Shown here: in pieces, positions 34,615 through 43,872 of the stretch | How positions within the stretch are numbered: position 1 is the first letter of the stretch | How the letters are laid out: every line of letters starts with the position of its first letter | Source: UBA5109 sp964606735 | Lineage (GTDB): Bacteria; Pseudomonadota; Gammaproteobacteria; Pseudomonadales; Pseudohongiellaceae | Direction of reading: 5' to 3' | DNA: 64,000 bases | Assembly (NCBI GenBank): GCA_964606735.1 | Contig: CAZSHI010000005.1 | Span: 45,140 to 109,139, forward strand | Notes under the pieces: generated by a model | Databases searched by the model: none | The model's input: the letters and a program-made list of their open reading frames with translations, nothing else | Told to the model about the DNA's origin: nothing | Program-made: the position numbers and the translations under genes

Positions 34615-36510
34615 TTAAATGAACTGCTGTTGCTCCAGCATAGGCGGGATAGGGCAATCAAGCAGGGCGCCAACTGCTCGCAAGAGTTCAGCTTCCTGTG
34701 TTGTTATCTCGCCATCGGCAGCGATACAAACCGCCATGGCTTTTAAGAGCCGGGGCTTTTGCAGGGGTTTAAGATTTTTTAGCAAGTCAGTGGCCTTTTC
34801 CAAAACCTCCGTTTGTTGTTCGGGAGCTGGCCGAAAGCTCAAGGGTGCTGAAAGGCTCAATTCAGCCGAGGCCCTGCTAAATGCAAGCTCAGCCTGAGCG
34901 CTATCATCATGACCAATGCCTGCAAGCACGGACAAGAGTCCTTCACAAGCCCAGCCACAGTGACTGATATCAACAGACTTCTCTGTCGGTGCGGCTTCCG
35001 CCAGCGAATAGCGCAGGATTTTGAAAATGCACCACTCAAACACCGAAATTGATTTATCAGCTACAATCATTTGGCCCAGAATACTCATGAAGGTCCGGTA
35101 CTGTGTCGGTGAAAGTTGCTTCAGGCTGGGTATACACAGATCGAGTAAAGAGAGGTATAGATCTCGGCTGACCCAGGAAGCCCGATTGCGTATGGCAGAA
35201 AATGAGGTGAGCTGGCGTGAACTCAATGAATCCTGCAGTATCTTTAATTGCTGCTTTTCAGTAGCTTGGTCGGCCAACTCCAACATGAGGCAGTAAACCA
35301 GCATACAGGCTCCAAATGAACTGTGCGCATCCTCAATGATTTCGTCCGGCAAGTCACCCAGGCTTTTTGCTGCCAGCGCAAGATGTTCGGCGCTGGGTTC
35401 GCCAATGGATGCCACAGCAGATTTTTCACTTGCCCCGGCGCCTGCACTAAAACTGCTGCTTTGAGCGTTCAAATCGTCTGCTGCTGTTTGTGAGTCTGAG
35501 CCATCAAACTCACCCTGCCAGCGGGGATCAAGACGGGAAATGCGCTCAGCCAGCGGGGGATGGGTGGCAAACAAGCCGGTAAAGCCAGCCTTTAAACCCT
35601 GGCTAAAAAGCATGTGACTGATTTCCGAGGCATCCGCGGACTTGATGTAAGAGCCCTCGCGATAGCCGCCTATCTTTTTCAGGGCGCCAGCTATGCCTTG
35701 CGGATTGCGGGTAAACTGGACAGCGGATGCATCCGCCAGAAATTCACGCTGGCGACTGACGGCAGCTTTGATCATGTTGCCAAAAAATGTTCCACCGTAG
35801 CCTATGACCACCAGGCCCAGCCCCAAAACGGCAATTCCACCACCTTTTTTATTTGAACGGTAAGAGTGTCGGCGGTAAACGCTTCCCCTGAGGATGTAAT
35901 AACCAATCAGACCGATGACCATGATGCCGTAGAGCAGCCCGATCAGACGAATATTGAGGCGCATATCGCCATTAAAAATATGGCTGAATTCATGCGCAAT
36001 GACGCCCTGTAATTCATCTCGGTTCAATTGTTCGATGCAGCCCCGGGTAATGCCAATCACAGCATCCTGAGCTTTGTAGCCGGCAGCAAAAGCATTGATG
36101 GCAGTATCTTCCATTAGGTAAACCGGTGGCACCGGAGTTCCGGAAGCTATAGCCATCTCCTCGACTACGTTGAGAATTTTACGTTCATTGGCATCCAGAG
36201 TACTGGTATTGAGCAGACGTCCGCCCATGGCTTCTGCGACGACTTTGCCACCGCCTTGCAGCTGTGCCAGACGAAACAGGGAGCCCAGTGTGACAACTGC
36301 AATCACCCCGAGCGTGACATAAATAAAAATTTCCGAGCCCAGGGCTGTGCTGCTGAATTCTACCTGGCCTCCGGAACTTTCCGTGAAACCCAGCAGAAAA
36401 AAGACCAACAGGCTGGTGATGGCAATAAGAGTGATGACCGCGCAGATAAAAAGAAAAACCAGTTTGCGAGTCGTACTGCGGGCCCGGTCCTGATGCGCAA
36501 AAAAATTCAC
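34615..36510 (-). CDS. M48-family membrane metalloprotease with TerB-like C-terminal region
   Basis: A 631-residue protein. The N-terminal half is an HtpX-like M48 protease: membrane segments near residues 17-41 and 61-81, the zinc motif HEFSH at 173-177, two more membrane segments, and the third ligand region LADASAVQFTRNP. After about residue 340 comes an Ala/Ser-rich linker and a soluble C-terminal region of about 250 residues with QMIVADKSISVFEW and VCIAADGEITTQEAELLR, which resemble TerB-type helical repeats. It lies 18 bases downstream of lemA. Its role is probably membrane protein quality control, but substrate is unknown. Confidence 0.88.
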   Translation of the reverse strand: MNFFAHQDRARSTTRKLVFLFICAVITLIAITSLLVFFLLGFTESSGGQVEFSSTALGSEIFIYVTLGVIAVVTLGSLFRLAQLQGGGKVVAEAMGGRLLNTSTLDANERKILNVVEEMAIASGTPVPPVYLMEDTAINAFAAGYKAQDAVIGITRGCIEQLNRDELQGVIAHEFSHIFNGDMRLNIRLIGLLYGIMVIGLIGYYILRGSVYRRHSYRSNKKGGGIAVLGLGLVVIGYGGTFFGNMIKAAVSRQREFLADASAVQFTRNPQGIAGALKKIGGYREGSYIKSADASEISHMLFSQGLKAGFTGLFATHPPLAERISRLDPRWQGEFDGSDSQTAADDLNAQSSSFSAGAGASEKSAVASIGEPSAEHLALAAKSLGDLPDEIIEDAHSSFGACMLVYCLMLELADQATEKQQLKILQDSLSSRQLTSFSAIRNRASWVSRDLYLSLLDLCIPSLKQLSPTQYRTFMSILGQMIVADKSISVFEWCIFKILRYSLAEAAPTEKSVDISHCGWACEGLLSVLAGIGHDDSAQAELAFSRASAELSLSAPLSFRPAPEQQTEVLEKATDLLKNLKPLQKPRLLKAMAVCIAADGEITTQEAELLRAVGALLDCPIPPMLEQQQFI

Positions 36511-36528
36511 AAGAAGCTGTCCTTGTGT

Positions 36529-37125
36529 TTAAAAGCTTACCTTTGGTGCGTCCTGAATGGCTTCTCTGTCTTCATACTCCAACAGACTGGCATTTTCAGA
36601 ATGACCGAAGAGACCAGCGAGCAGAACAGGCGGGAAAGTCTGCTTGTAGGTGTTATACAAGGTAACGGCATCATTAAAGGCCTGGCGGGAAAAGGCGACT
36701 TTATTTTCTGTACTGGTCAGCTCTTCGGACAATTGCATCATGTTCTGGTTTGCCTTGAGGTCAGGGTAAGCCTCAACCACCACATTAAGCCTGCCCAGAG
36801 CACCGCTGAGCATGCCTTCAGCCTGGCTCAGGTCGAGCATGGCGGCTGGACTGCCTGGTGCTGCGGATGCTTCTTGCAGGCCCTTCATGGCCTGATTTCT
36901 AGCCTGAATGACGGCTTCCAGTGTTTCACGCTCATGAGAAATATAGGCCTTGGCCGTTTCCACCAGATTGGGGATCAGGTCATAGCGGCGTTTCAACTGA
37001 ACTTCGATCTGGGAGAAGGCATTTTCGAAACGGTTTTTCAGGGTCACCAGTTTGTTATAGATACTGATGGTGGTGAAAACGACAATGACAAGTAATACCA
37101 GAATGACGATACCAGTGATGCTCAT
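36529..37125 (-). CDS. lemA: LemA family membrane protein
   Basis: A 198-residue LemA protein: one N-terminal membrane segment (GIVILVLLVIVVFTTIS) and a long helical domain with the family blocks YNKLVTLKNRFENAFSQIEV, RRYDLIPNLVETAKAYISHE and YPDLKANQNM. The frame opens at 37158, but ATG 37125 has GGAGAG 6 bases upstream and is the family start. LemA is often paired with M48 proteases, exactly as here, suggesting the two form a membrane unit. It is unrelated to the LemA/GacS kinase of plant pathogens. Confidence 0.92.
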   Translation of the reverse strand: MSITGIVILVLLVIVVFTTISIYNKLVTLKNRFENAFSQIEVQLKRRYDLIPNLVETAKAYISHERETLEAVIQARNQAMKGLQEASAAPGSPAAMLDLSQAEGMLSGALGRLNVVVEAYPDLKANQNMMQLSEELTSTENKVAFSRQAFNDAVTLYNTYKQTFPPVLLAGLFGHSENASLLEYEDREAIQDAPKVSF

Positions 37126-37230
37126 GAGTGCTCTCCGGGATTTACGGGTTTGCAGCAAGCATAAACTGGACCACAGACCAGGTCCAGCCAGATCAGGGCG
37201 GAATCACAAAACTGAGAAATAGCCGGAAGT

Positions 37231-38628
37231 TTAAGCCAGCAGTTTCCTGGCGCGTCTGACGGCAGCTTTAACCTGAGCTGGAGCTGTGCCGCCGATATGG
37301 TCTCTGGCTTTGACCGAGCCCTCCAGCGTCAAGGCAGCAGATACATCATCGCGGATGATGTCGGAAAAATGCTGCAACTCTTCCAGCGATAGCCCGCTTA
37401 AGTCTTTGTTGTGTTGAATACAGAAGGCAACTGCCTTACCAACAACTTCATGAGCATCACGAAAGGGCATGCCTTTCTTGACCAGATAGTCAGCCAGATC
37501 CGTTGCAGTCGCAAAGCCCTGTCTGGCAGCAGCAATCATCTTGTCCTTGTTGGACTTGATTGCAGGCACCATGTCGGTATAAGCCTTCAGGCTGTCTTTG
37601 ATGGTGTCCAGGGTATCAAAAATCGGCTCCTTGTCTTCCTGATTATCCTTGTTGTAGGCAAGTGGCTGTGACTTCATCAGTGTCAACAGGGAGACCAGGT
37701 GACCAAATACTCTGCCGGTTTTTCCACGTATCAGTTCAGGTACATCCGGGTTTTTCTTTTGCGGCATGATGGATGAGCCGGTACAAAAACGATCAGGCAG
37801 TTCGATAAAACTGAATTGAGAAGATGACCAGAGCACCAGTTCTTCAGAAAACCTGGACAGGTGCATCATGATCAGGCTTGCCGCTGCACTTAGTTCAATC
37901 GCAAAATCACGGTCACTGACGGAGTCCAGTGAGTTTTCGGAAGGCCTGTCAAAACCGAGCAAAGAGGCTGTCATCTCCCGATCAATCGGAAAGCTTGTGC
38001 CGGCAAGTGCCGCAGATCCTAAAGGTGAGACATTGACCCTTTTTCTGCAGTCCTGCATGCGCTCACTGTCTCGTTGCAGCATTTCGAACCAGGCCATTAA
38101 ATGATGGCCGAAGCTAATTGGCTGAGCGATCTGTAAATGGGTGAATCCGGGCATGATGGTTTCGGCTTCCTGTTCGGCCAGATCGACGATAGCAGCCTGC
38201 AGAGCATTCAGTCGTGAGCTGATCTCATCAATTTCATCACGCACATACAGGCGAATATCGGTGGCAACCTGATCATTTCGAGAGCGTCCGGTATGCAGCT
38301 TTTTTCCAGCATTGCCAATTTTGCTGGTGAGAGCTGCCTCGATATTCATATGAACATCTTCGAGTTGTTCTGACCACTGGAAAGAGCCGGTTTCGATTTC
38401 CTTCTGTATGGATTGCAGCCCGTCGACGATATCCTTTTTTTCATCTGTACTGAGAATGCCGACTTTTTCCAACATGCTGGCGTGAGCAATGGAGCCGGTG
38501 ATGTCTGCCTTGTAAAGCCGCTTGTCAAAGCTGACCGACGCGGTGAATCTTTCCACAAAGGCGTCCGTGGGTTCGGAAAACCTTCCGCCCCAGAGTTTAT
38601 GCTCGTCTTTATTGCTTGTCGTGCTCAT
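37231..38628 (-). CDS. argH: Argininosuccinate lyase ArgH
   Basis: A 465-residue fumarase-superfamily lyase that splits argininosuccinate to arginine and fumarate. The N-terminus KLWGGRFSEPTDAFVERFTA, HTGRSRNDQVATDIRLYVRD, and the superfamily signature GSSIMPQKKNPDVPELIRGK are all intact. It diverges from hemC with 127 bases between starts, the order known from Pseudomonas. A TATAAT on the minus strand (38665-38660), 32 bases upstream of the start, is a likely -10. Confidence 0.96.
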   Translation of the reverse strand: MSTTSNKDEHKLWGGRFSEPTDAFVERFTASVSFDKRLYKADITGSIAHASMLEKVGILSTDEKKDIVDGLQSIQKEIETGSFQWSEQLEDVHMNIEAALTSKIGNAGKKLHTGRSRNDQVATDIRLYVRDEIDEISSRLNALQAAIVDLAEQEAETIMPGFTHLQIAQPISFGHHLMAWFEMLQRDSERMQDCRKRVNVSPLGSAALAGTSFPIDREMTASLLGFDRPSENSLDSVSDRDFAIELSAAASLIMMHLSRFSEELVLWSSSQFSFIELPDRFCTGSSIMPQKKNPDVPELIRGKTGRVFGHLVSLLTLMKSQPLAYNKDNQEDKEPIFDTLDTIKDSLKAYTDMVPAIKSNKDKMIAAARQGFATATDLADYLVKKGMPFRDAHEVVGKAVAFCIQHNKDLSGLSLEELQHFSDIIRDDVSAALTLEGSVKARDHIGGTAPAQVKAAVRRARKLLA

Positions 38629-38755
38629 AGTTACTGCTCATTACCAGTAATGGGCGCGAATTATAGCAATATCAGCTTGGGCAGTGATATAGATGCTGGT
38701 TTCAGGTCTTAGAAACGGTAAAATGCCTGGCACAGCCCAATAAAGTTAAACATCC

Positions 38756-39679
38756 ATGATTGACCGTGTTATTCGTATTGCGACGCGTAAAAGTCCGCTG
38801 GCGCTTTGGCAGGCCGAGTTTGTCAAATCAAGACTACAGGCAGCTTATCCGCAGCTGCAGGTTGAGCTGCTGCCGATGAGCACCCGTGGGGACAAAATAC
38901 TGGATTCGCCTCTGGCTAAAATTGGCGGGAAAGGACTTTTCATTAAAGAACTGGAATTAGCGCTACTGGAAAAACAGGCGGATATTGCGGTTCATTCAAT
39001 GAAGGATGTGCCGATGGAGTTTCCGGAGGGTCTCGGGCTGAGCGCCATTTGTGAGCGAGAAGATTGTCGCGATGCCTTTGTCTCGAACAAGTACGCTGCT
39101 TTTTCTGAATTGCCTGAAAATGCAGTAGTCGGCAGTTCCAGCCTCAGGCGTCAATGCCAATTGCGAGCAGCCAGACCCGATATCCAGATCAAGGACCTGC
39201 GTGGCAATGTAAATACACGCTTGAACAAACTGGACGCTGGCGACTATGACGCCATTATCCTGGCGACAGCCGGACTTCTGCGGCTTGGCTTTCAGGATCG
39301 AATACGGGAGGTGTTGGATATCGACCTTTGCCTGCCGGCGGGCGGCCAGGGAGCGGTAGGGATCGAAAGCAGGCTGGACGACACGGAAATAACATCATTG
39401 CTGGAGGTGCTGAATCATAGCGAAAGTGCAATCTGTGTTGGTGCAGAAAGAGCCATGAATGAGCGCCTGAATGGCGGCTGTCAGGTTCCCATCGCCTGCC
39501 TGGCTAGGCTTGTTGGAGACAGTTTGCATTTACAGGGTATCGTAGGTTCACCAGATGGTACTGAAATTTTGCGTGCTGACATGTCTGGAGAAATGCAAAG
39601 CTTTGCGGAACTCGGCACCATTGTTGCGGAGAAACTGTTACAGCAGGGAGCGCAGCGTTTACTGGATAATATTGTCTGA
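38756..39679 (+). CDS. hemC: Porphobilinogen deaminase HemC
   Basis: A 307-residue enzyme that joins four porphobilinogens into hydroxymethylbilane. The dipyrromethane cofactor cysteine is Cys242 (NGGCQVPIACLA), the same position as in E. coli. Other blocks are IATRKSPLALWQAEFVK, GKGLFIKELELALL, and VGSSSLRRQCQL. TAAAAT at 38718-38723 may be a -10 box. First gene of hemC-hemD-hemX-hemY; its stop overlaps the hemD start (TGATG). Confidence 0.96.
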   Translation: MIDRVIRIATRKSPLALWQAEFVKSRLQAAYPQLQVELLPMSTRGDKILDSPLAKIGGKGLFIKELELALLEKQADIAVHSMKDVPMEFPEGLGLSAICEREDCRDAFVSNKYAAFSELPENAVVGSSSLRRQCQLRAARPDIQIKDLRGNVNTRLNKLDAGDYDAIILATAGLLRLGFQDRIREVLDIDLCLPAGGQGAVGIESRLDDTEITSLLEVLNHSESAICVGAERAMNERLNGGCQVPIACLARLVGDSLHLQGIVGSPDGTEILRADMSGEMQSFAELGTIVAEKLLQQGAQRLLDNIV

Positions 39680-40461
39680 TGAGTGAGCAATCATTAAAAA
39701 ATATTTCCCTGTGGATTACCCGGCCTCACGGGCAGGCAGATCAGCTTAGCAATATGCTGCGAAAAAAAGGCGCAAAAGTATTGCACCTACCAATGATTCA
39801 AATTGAAAAAATAGCAGTTAGTAAAAAAGCGCGTGCCAGTATTAAAAAGCTGAAAAATTATGACCTGGTTTTTTTTATTAGCACCAATGCGGCAAACCTG
39901 GGTATGGAGTTGCTTGAAGTAGAATTTTCCAAGCTGCCGGATAAACCGGCTTATTTTGCACCTGGCCCTACGACCGCGAGAGTGCTGGAGTCCTATGGAC
40001 TTAAGGTGTTCTATCCTGACAAGGTCATGAGCACGGAGGCCTTGTTAATTTTGCCAGAAATTCGTCGCATTCTTGAAAATAAGGAAAAGAAAAAACAGGC
40101 GCTGATTTTCCGAGGACAGGGCGGTAGGGAATTGCTGGCAAATACGCTCAGAGCCAAAGGCGTTGAGGTTGAATACATAGAATTGTACAAAAGGGTTTTG
40201 CCAAGTCTCAGTGAGGCTTATCTGAAAGAAATAAGCACTGCTAAAAAACCGGATGGCATCATTTTCAGTAGTGCGGAGGCCATTCAGAATTTTATTGTAT
40301 TGTTTGAAAAGGTGTATCCGGATTATAAAAAAATTCCCGCATTCCTCTCTTCAGAGAGGCTGATGGGAATAGCCCGCGATGCCGGTTTTGCCAATACAAT
40401 CTTGCTAAAAGCGGCTAATGACCAATCGGTAGTAGACGGGGTGGAGAAGGCTCATGGATGA
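39679..40461 (+). CDS. hemD: Uroporphyrinogen-III synthase HemD
   Basis: A 260-residue two-lobed enzyme that flips ring D and closes hydroxymethylbilane to uroporphyrinogen III. Sequence is diverged, as usual for HemD. Recognisable are ITRPHGQADQLSNMLRKKGA near the start, FFISTNAANLGM, the APGPTTARVLESYGLKV segment, and IIFSSAEAIQNFI in the second lobe. It starts within the hemC stop and overlaps hemX by eight bases. Compared with neighbouring genes the protein is notably rich in lysine. Confidence 0.91.
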   Translation: MSEQSLKNISLWITRPHGQADQLSNMLRKKGAKVLHLPMIQIEKIAVSKKARASIKKLKNYDLVFFISTNAANLGMELLEVEFSKLPDKPAYFAPGPTTARVLESYGLKVFYPDKVMSTEALLILPEIRRILENKEKKKQALIFRGQGGRELLANTLRAKGVEVEYIELYKRVLPSLSEAYLKEISTAKKPDGIIFSSAEAIQNFIVLFEKVYPDYKKIPAFLSSERLMGIARDAGFANTILLKAANDQSVVDGVEKAHG

Positions 40462-41551
40462 TGACAAGCAGCCGCAATCCGCCTCCATGAAAGCTCCATT
40501 GAAGCTCAAGGCCGGTGAAGGAGGGGCTCAGATAAAAGAAGGTGGAACGGGCAAACAGGTCAGCGTCAACGCGATTTTCAATGTTTTCTTTCTCCTGCTG
40601 CTAGCCGGGCTTGCTTATTTTTCCTGGGACCAGTTCAAGCTGCTTGAAAGCTTATCTTCAATGCAGAGGCAGCAGCAGGACGCTCTCGACTTCCTGCAAA
40701 CACAAGTGCGCACAACGGAAGATCAACTGGCGCGTATGCTTAATAATTTGGATGGTAGTGAAATTTTGATTAACCAGCAAAACGCCAGCCTGGAGCGACT
40801 TAATGAAGAGCTTGCTGTTCTCAGGCTTGGTGTTAACAGCAATGGCAGCAATGACAGGATGCTGCAACTGAATGAAGCGGTTTCCCTGTTAAGGCTGGCA
40901 CAGCGTTATCTGTTTGCCGGACAAGATATTTCAATCGCCAGAATGCTATATCAGCGCAGCACTAACCTGCTGGCACAGATAAATGATCCAGCCGTTGCCA
41001 GAATCAATGAATTAATTGCGTCGGATTTGTCTCGCCTCAGCAGCACCCAAGCAGTGGATATTGCCTCTTTGTTTACACAGCTCAGTGATGTCGCTGAAGA
41101 AATATCTTTCATCAGTTTAGGGCCTGGCATAGCTGAGCCGAGTGATGCTTATAACGCCGCTGCGACGCAGCAAGCGAATTCAGAAGTCGGGCTGCGGGCA
41201 ACAGCGTCTGCTTTTTTCAGGCGTTATTTTACTCTACGTCGAATAGATCAACCGATTCAGATGCCACTGAGCATTGAGCAGATCGGCTTCCTGCAACAGA
41301 GCATACAGCTTCAGTTACAGCAGGCAAAACTTGCCCTGCTGCAAGGGCGACAGGGGCTGTACCAGGACACCATCAGTGATGTCATACGTTTAAGCGAACA
41401 GTATATTGCCGATTCGACTGACCAAAAAGTGTCGATTCTCAGACGCTTGCGACAGCTTCAATCTGCGACAGTCAACCAGGAAATTCCTTCTTTAAGTAAC
41501 GGACTTGGTTTGCTGGAATCCTTGCTGGCCAACACCTCAAATGAACAATAA
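40454..41551 (+). CDS. hemX: HemX membrane-anchored protein
   Basis: A 365-residue protein with a single N-terminal membrane segment at about residues 41-56 (FNVFFLLLLAGLAYFS), then a periplasmic coiled-coil stretch rich in Gln, then a helical domain with ALLQGRQGLYQDTI. It has the layout of HemX from hemCDXY operons. Some databases name it uroporphyrinogen-III methyltransferase, but it has no SAM-binding domain. Its role in heme supply is not settled. Overlaps hemD by eight bases and lies 17 bases before hemY. Confidence 0.88.
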   Translation: MDDDKQPQSASMKAPLKLKAGEGGAQIKEGGTGKQVSVNAIFNVFFLLLLAGLAYFSWDQFKLLESLSSMQRQQQDALDFLQTQVRTTEDQLARMLNNLDGSEILINQQNASLERLNEELAVLRLGVNSNGSNDRMLQLNEAVSLLRLAQRYLFAGQDISIARMLYQRSTNLLAQINDPAVARINELIASDLSRLSSTQAVDIASLFTQLSDVAEEISFISLGPGIAEPSDAYNAAATQQANSEVGLRATASAFFRRYFTLRRIDQPIQMPLSIEQIGFLQQSIQLQLQQAKLALLQGRQGLYQDTISDVIRLSEQYIADSTDQKVSILRRLRQLQSATVNQEIPSLSNGLGLLESLLANTSNEQ

Positions 41552-41568
41552 GGAACTAGCACTACACC

Positions 41569-42822
41569 GTGGTTAAAGTCTTTATATATTTACTGCTTGC
41601 TCTTGGAATAGGCACTTATCTGTCGATTTTGCTTATTGATGACCCCGGCTATGTATTGATTACATTCCGGTCTTATTCATTAGAAGCAAGTCTCGCAACA
41701 ATGTTAATTTCGTTGCTGCTTATCTATGTCTTGCTTTATGGTCTGTTCCGGTCTTTACATCTTGCCAATCCACTCAAGTTATTTCAAAAGGCAACTTGGC
41801 AGCAGCTTTTTTCCCCTGCCAAGGTAAGGCAGTCGAGTGAAAAAGGCTTACAGTTATTACTGCTAGGACATTGGCAGGATGCATATAAAAAGCTGGTCGA
41901 GTCTGCAGACAGATCGCAGGTGCCTGCCTTCAATTACCTGGCTGCTGCCTATGCAGCTTTCCAGCGACATGATCAGTTGGCCTGCAACTTTTGCCTGACT
42001 CAGGCCAAAAAACATTCACAGGTAGCTAGAACAGGTATCAAAACATTTCAGGCGGTACTGGAGCATCAGGCCGGACGAGAAGAGCAAAGCCTGGCCCTTT
42101 TATTAGCTATTCGGCAAGAGCAGCCAGATAGCCCCTATGTGCTTATCCTGTTAAAGGACATATATCTGGGGCTAAAAGATTGGGACAAACTGTTCGAATT
42201 GATGCCGTCCCTGGAGAGAGCTAAAGTAATCGGCAATGAAGAGCTTGTCCTGCTGAAGGAGCGTCTGGCCATTCACCTCTTACACAAACGGATTGAAAAG
42301 CATTCAGGGGCAGATGATTTAAGATCGCTATGGCAGGATTTTTCCAAGGTAACTCAGAAACGGGAGCTGGTTATGGAGGCCTATCTGCGGGCTCTGCTGT
42401 CAATTGACGAAACGGCTGAAGCTGAAATGCTATTGATGAAATTTCTCAAGCGGCAATGGAGTGAGCGGCTGATTATTTTACTCGGATACATTTCTCCTGC
42501 AGATGCAGCTTCCCTGCTATTGCGTCTGGAAGGCTGGTTGAAAGACCGTCCAAACAATGTGCCTTTAATGCTTACGCTGGGGCGTCTGAGCCTGCGTAAC
42601 AGGCTCTGGAGGAAAGCCCGAGAATATTTTGAGGCAGCCCTGCGTATTTCTGAAAAAAGCGAGATGAGCGCTCAGATTAATGCTGAACTTGGCAGGTTGC
42701 TGGAGCACCTGGGGGACCATGAAAGAAGTTTGCAGCATTATCGACAGGCAATGGGCTTATTGGATAACAAGCTGCCTGAACTACCTATGCCGGAGTCTGC
42801 TCATCTGGGAAGCCCTGCCTGA
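41569..42822 (+). CDS. hemY: HemY, TPR membrane protein of heme biosynthesis operon
   Basis: A 417-residue protein with two N-terminal membrane segments (residues about 4-22 and 44-62) separated by DDPGYVLITFRSYSLEASL, which is the HemY family hallmark, followed by TPR-like helical repeats to the end. It starts with GTG 41569. This gammaproteobacterial HemY is unrelated to the Bacillus HemY oxidase. Its role is unclear, perhaps a scaffold for heme enzymes at the membrane. Last gene of the operon. Confidence 0.92.
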   Translation: MVKVFIYLLLALGIGTYLSILLIDDPGYVLITFRSYSLEASLATMLISLLLIYVLLYGLFRSLHLANPLKLFQKATWQQLFSPAKVRQSSEKGLQLLLLGHWQDAYKKLVESADRSQVPAFNYLAAAYAAFQRHDQLACNFCLTQAKKHSQVARTGIKTFQAVLEHQAGREEQSLALLLAIRQEQPDSPYVLILLKDIYLGLKDWDKLFELMPSLERAKVIGNEELVLLKERLAIHLLHKRIEKHSGADDLRSLWQDFSKVTQKRELVMEAYLRALLSIDETAEAEMLLMKFLKRQWSERLIILLGYISPADAASLLLRLEGWLKDRPNNVPLMLTLGRLSLRNRLWRKAREYFEAALRISEKSEMSAQINAELGRLLEHLGDHERSLQHYRQAMGLLDNKLPELPMPESAHLGSPA

Positions 42823-42830
42823 TCCGCTAT

Positions 42831-42844
42831 TTGATACACATCAA
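42831..42844 (+). promoter_or_regulatory. FNR/Anr box upstream of hsp20
   Basis: TTGATACACATCAA is a perfect match to the FNR/Anr consensus TTGATNNNNATCAA. It sits 8 bases after the hemY stop and 92 bases before the hsp20 start codon. A start of transcription near 42879-42881 would put the box at about -41.5 to -43.5, the class II activation position. An FNR-type regulator with complete cluster ligands is encoded at 19065-19808. Confidence 0.8.
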
Positions 42845-42873
42845 AAAGTCGCGGATCTATTAAACCCTTGCTA

Positions 42874-42899
42874 TTGAAAAATAGGCTTTTAGCCCAGAT
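42874..42899 (+). promoter_or_regulatory. Candidate sigma-32 heat-shock promoter for hsp20
   Basis: TTGAAA at 42874-42879, a 13-base spacer and CCCAGAT at 42893-42899 resemble the sigma-32 consensus (CTTGAAA, 13-15 bases, CCCATNT). The distance to the hsp20 start is 37 bases. The match is partial (the leading C and one base of the -10 differ), so confidence is moderate. Confidence 0.5.
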
Positions 42900-42936
42900 T
42901 TAACTGGTGGAAACACATAAGCAATAGGAGGGTAAA

Positions 42937-43362
42937 ATGAACCTGATTCCAAAACATTCGCTGCATAATCTGGATAGTTTTTTTGACGATGCTTTTCCGA
43001 GTTTTCGCTTGCTGCCCCAGTCGAAATTTGAGAACTCGAGACTGGCTGTGGACATCAAGGAGAATGATGAAAACTATATTATCAAAGCTGATTTTCCTGG
43101 CATGAAAAAGGACGATATTGAGGTATCAATTGATAATAATGTGTTAAGCATTCAGGCCGAATATGATGAAAGTCGTGAAGACAAGGAAGAAGGCAAATAT
43201 TTACGACAGGAAAGGCGCTATGGTAAATATTCCCGAAGTTTTGATCTGGGCAAGGACGTCGATGAATCCAAGATAGATGCAGAGTTTGACAATGGAGTCC
43301 TGACGCTGCGTGTTCCGAAAGGCAATGTACCTCCCGCATCACGCAGTATTCCGATTAAGTAA
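42937..43362 (+). CDS. Small heat-shock protein, Hsp20 family
   Basis: A 141-residue alpha-crystallin-domain chaperone that holds unfolding proteins. It opens with a short N-terminal arm (LDSFFDDAFPSF), then the core from LAVDIKENDENYIIKADFPG through FDNGVLTLRVPKG (the GVL motif), and a short tail ending RSIPIK, whose I-P-I matches the I-x-I oligomer contact. Start ATG 42937 follows a strong AGGAGG site. Upstream lie an FNR box and a sigma-32-like promoter, so it may answer to both low oxygen and heat. Confidence 0.94.
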   Translation: MNLIPKHSLHNLDSFFDDAFPSFRLLPQSKFENSRLAVDIKENDENYIIKADFPGMKKDDIEVSIDNNVLSIQAEYDESREDKEEGKYLRQERRYGKYSRSFDLGKDVDESKIDAEFDNGVLTLRVPKGNVPPASRSIPIK

Positions 43363-43369
43363 GTCTCAT

Positions 43370-43397
43370 CCTGGGCTGCTCTAGAGAGGAGCCCGGG
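43370..43397. terminator. Hairpin between convergent hsp20 and a secreted-protein gene
   Basis: CCTGGGCTGCTC (43370-43381) can pair with GAGGAGCCCGGG (43386-43397) around a four-base loop: a 12-pair stem with one G-T pair and one mismatch. It fills the 38-base gap between two convergent genes. There is no T-run on either side, so it may end transcription with help from Rho or protect 3' ends. Confidence 0.6.
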
Positions 43398-43400
43398 AAT

Positions 43401-43769
43401 TTACTCATCCAGGGTAAACATATAGGCAAATTCCTGGCCGGCCTGAGCGGTGACACTGAATACGCCACCTTGAGCGTTATCATCAAGACTGGCCCTGATC
43501 TGGTAGTCGCCTTCCGGCAAATCCACAATCAGCCATGGACCCTTAGTAAGGGTGTTTACAAGAGGCTGGCCATTGAGGTCTTCAATAGTGACCATAACGC
43601 CGGAGAGATAGGAGCCTGTATCGGCGAAAAAGACCAGCTTGGTGCCTGTCTCAGGCGCCGTTTCCCTTTCATCGGCACCGACGCCTCCATTAAAGAGTAC
43701 GTACTGCTGGGCTACTGCAAATGCAGGCAAGAAAATACTCAGTGAAAGCAGCTTTGTTGTGGGTCTCAT
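43401..43769 (-). CDS. Small secreted beta-rich protein of unknown function
   Basis: A 122-residue protein with a signal peptide (SLSIFLPAFAVAQQ, cleavage probably after VA or AVA) and a mature domain of about 100 residues. Strands such as GVMVTIEDLNGQPLVN, GPWLIVDLPEGDYQIRASLD and FAYMFTLDE resemble carboxypeptidase-regulatory-like or prealbumin-like beta sandwiches. I do not recognise a named family. It has its own 103-base upstream spacer. Expected location is periplasm or outside. Confidence 0.68.
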   Translation of the reverse strand: MRPTTKLLSLSIFLPAFAVAQQYVLFNGGVGADERETAPETGTKLVFFADTGSYLSGVMVTIEDLNGQPLVNTLTKGPWLIVDLPEGDYQIRASLDDNAQGGVFSVTAQAGQEFAYMFTLDE

Positions 43770-43872
43770 CAGTTCACCTTCAATCTAAATATTCCGGATA
43801 GAAATATATAGAACATTGTAAGAAAAGGGGATTTGATCTAGGTCTAATTTACCGTGTCCAGCCTATAAATTT

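Noticed and set aside
40454..41551. HemX as a uroporphyrinogen methyltransferase
   Set aside because: No SAM-binding domain is visible; the protein is a single-span membrane protein with coiled coil.
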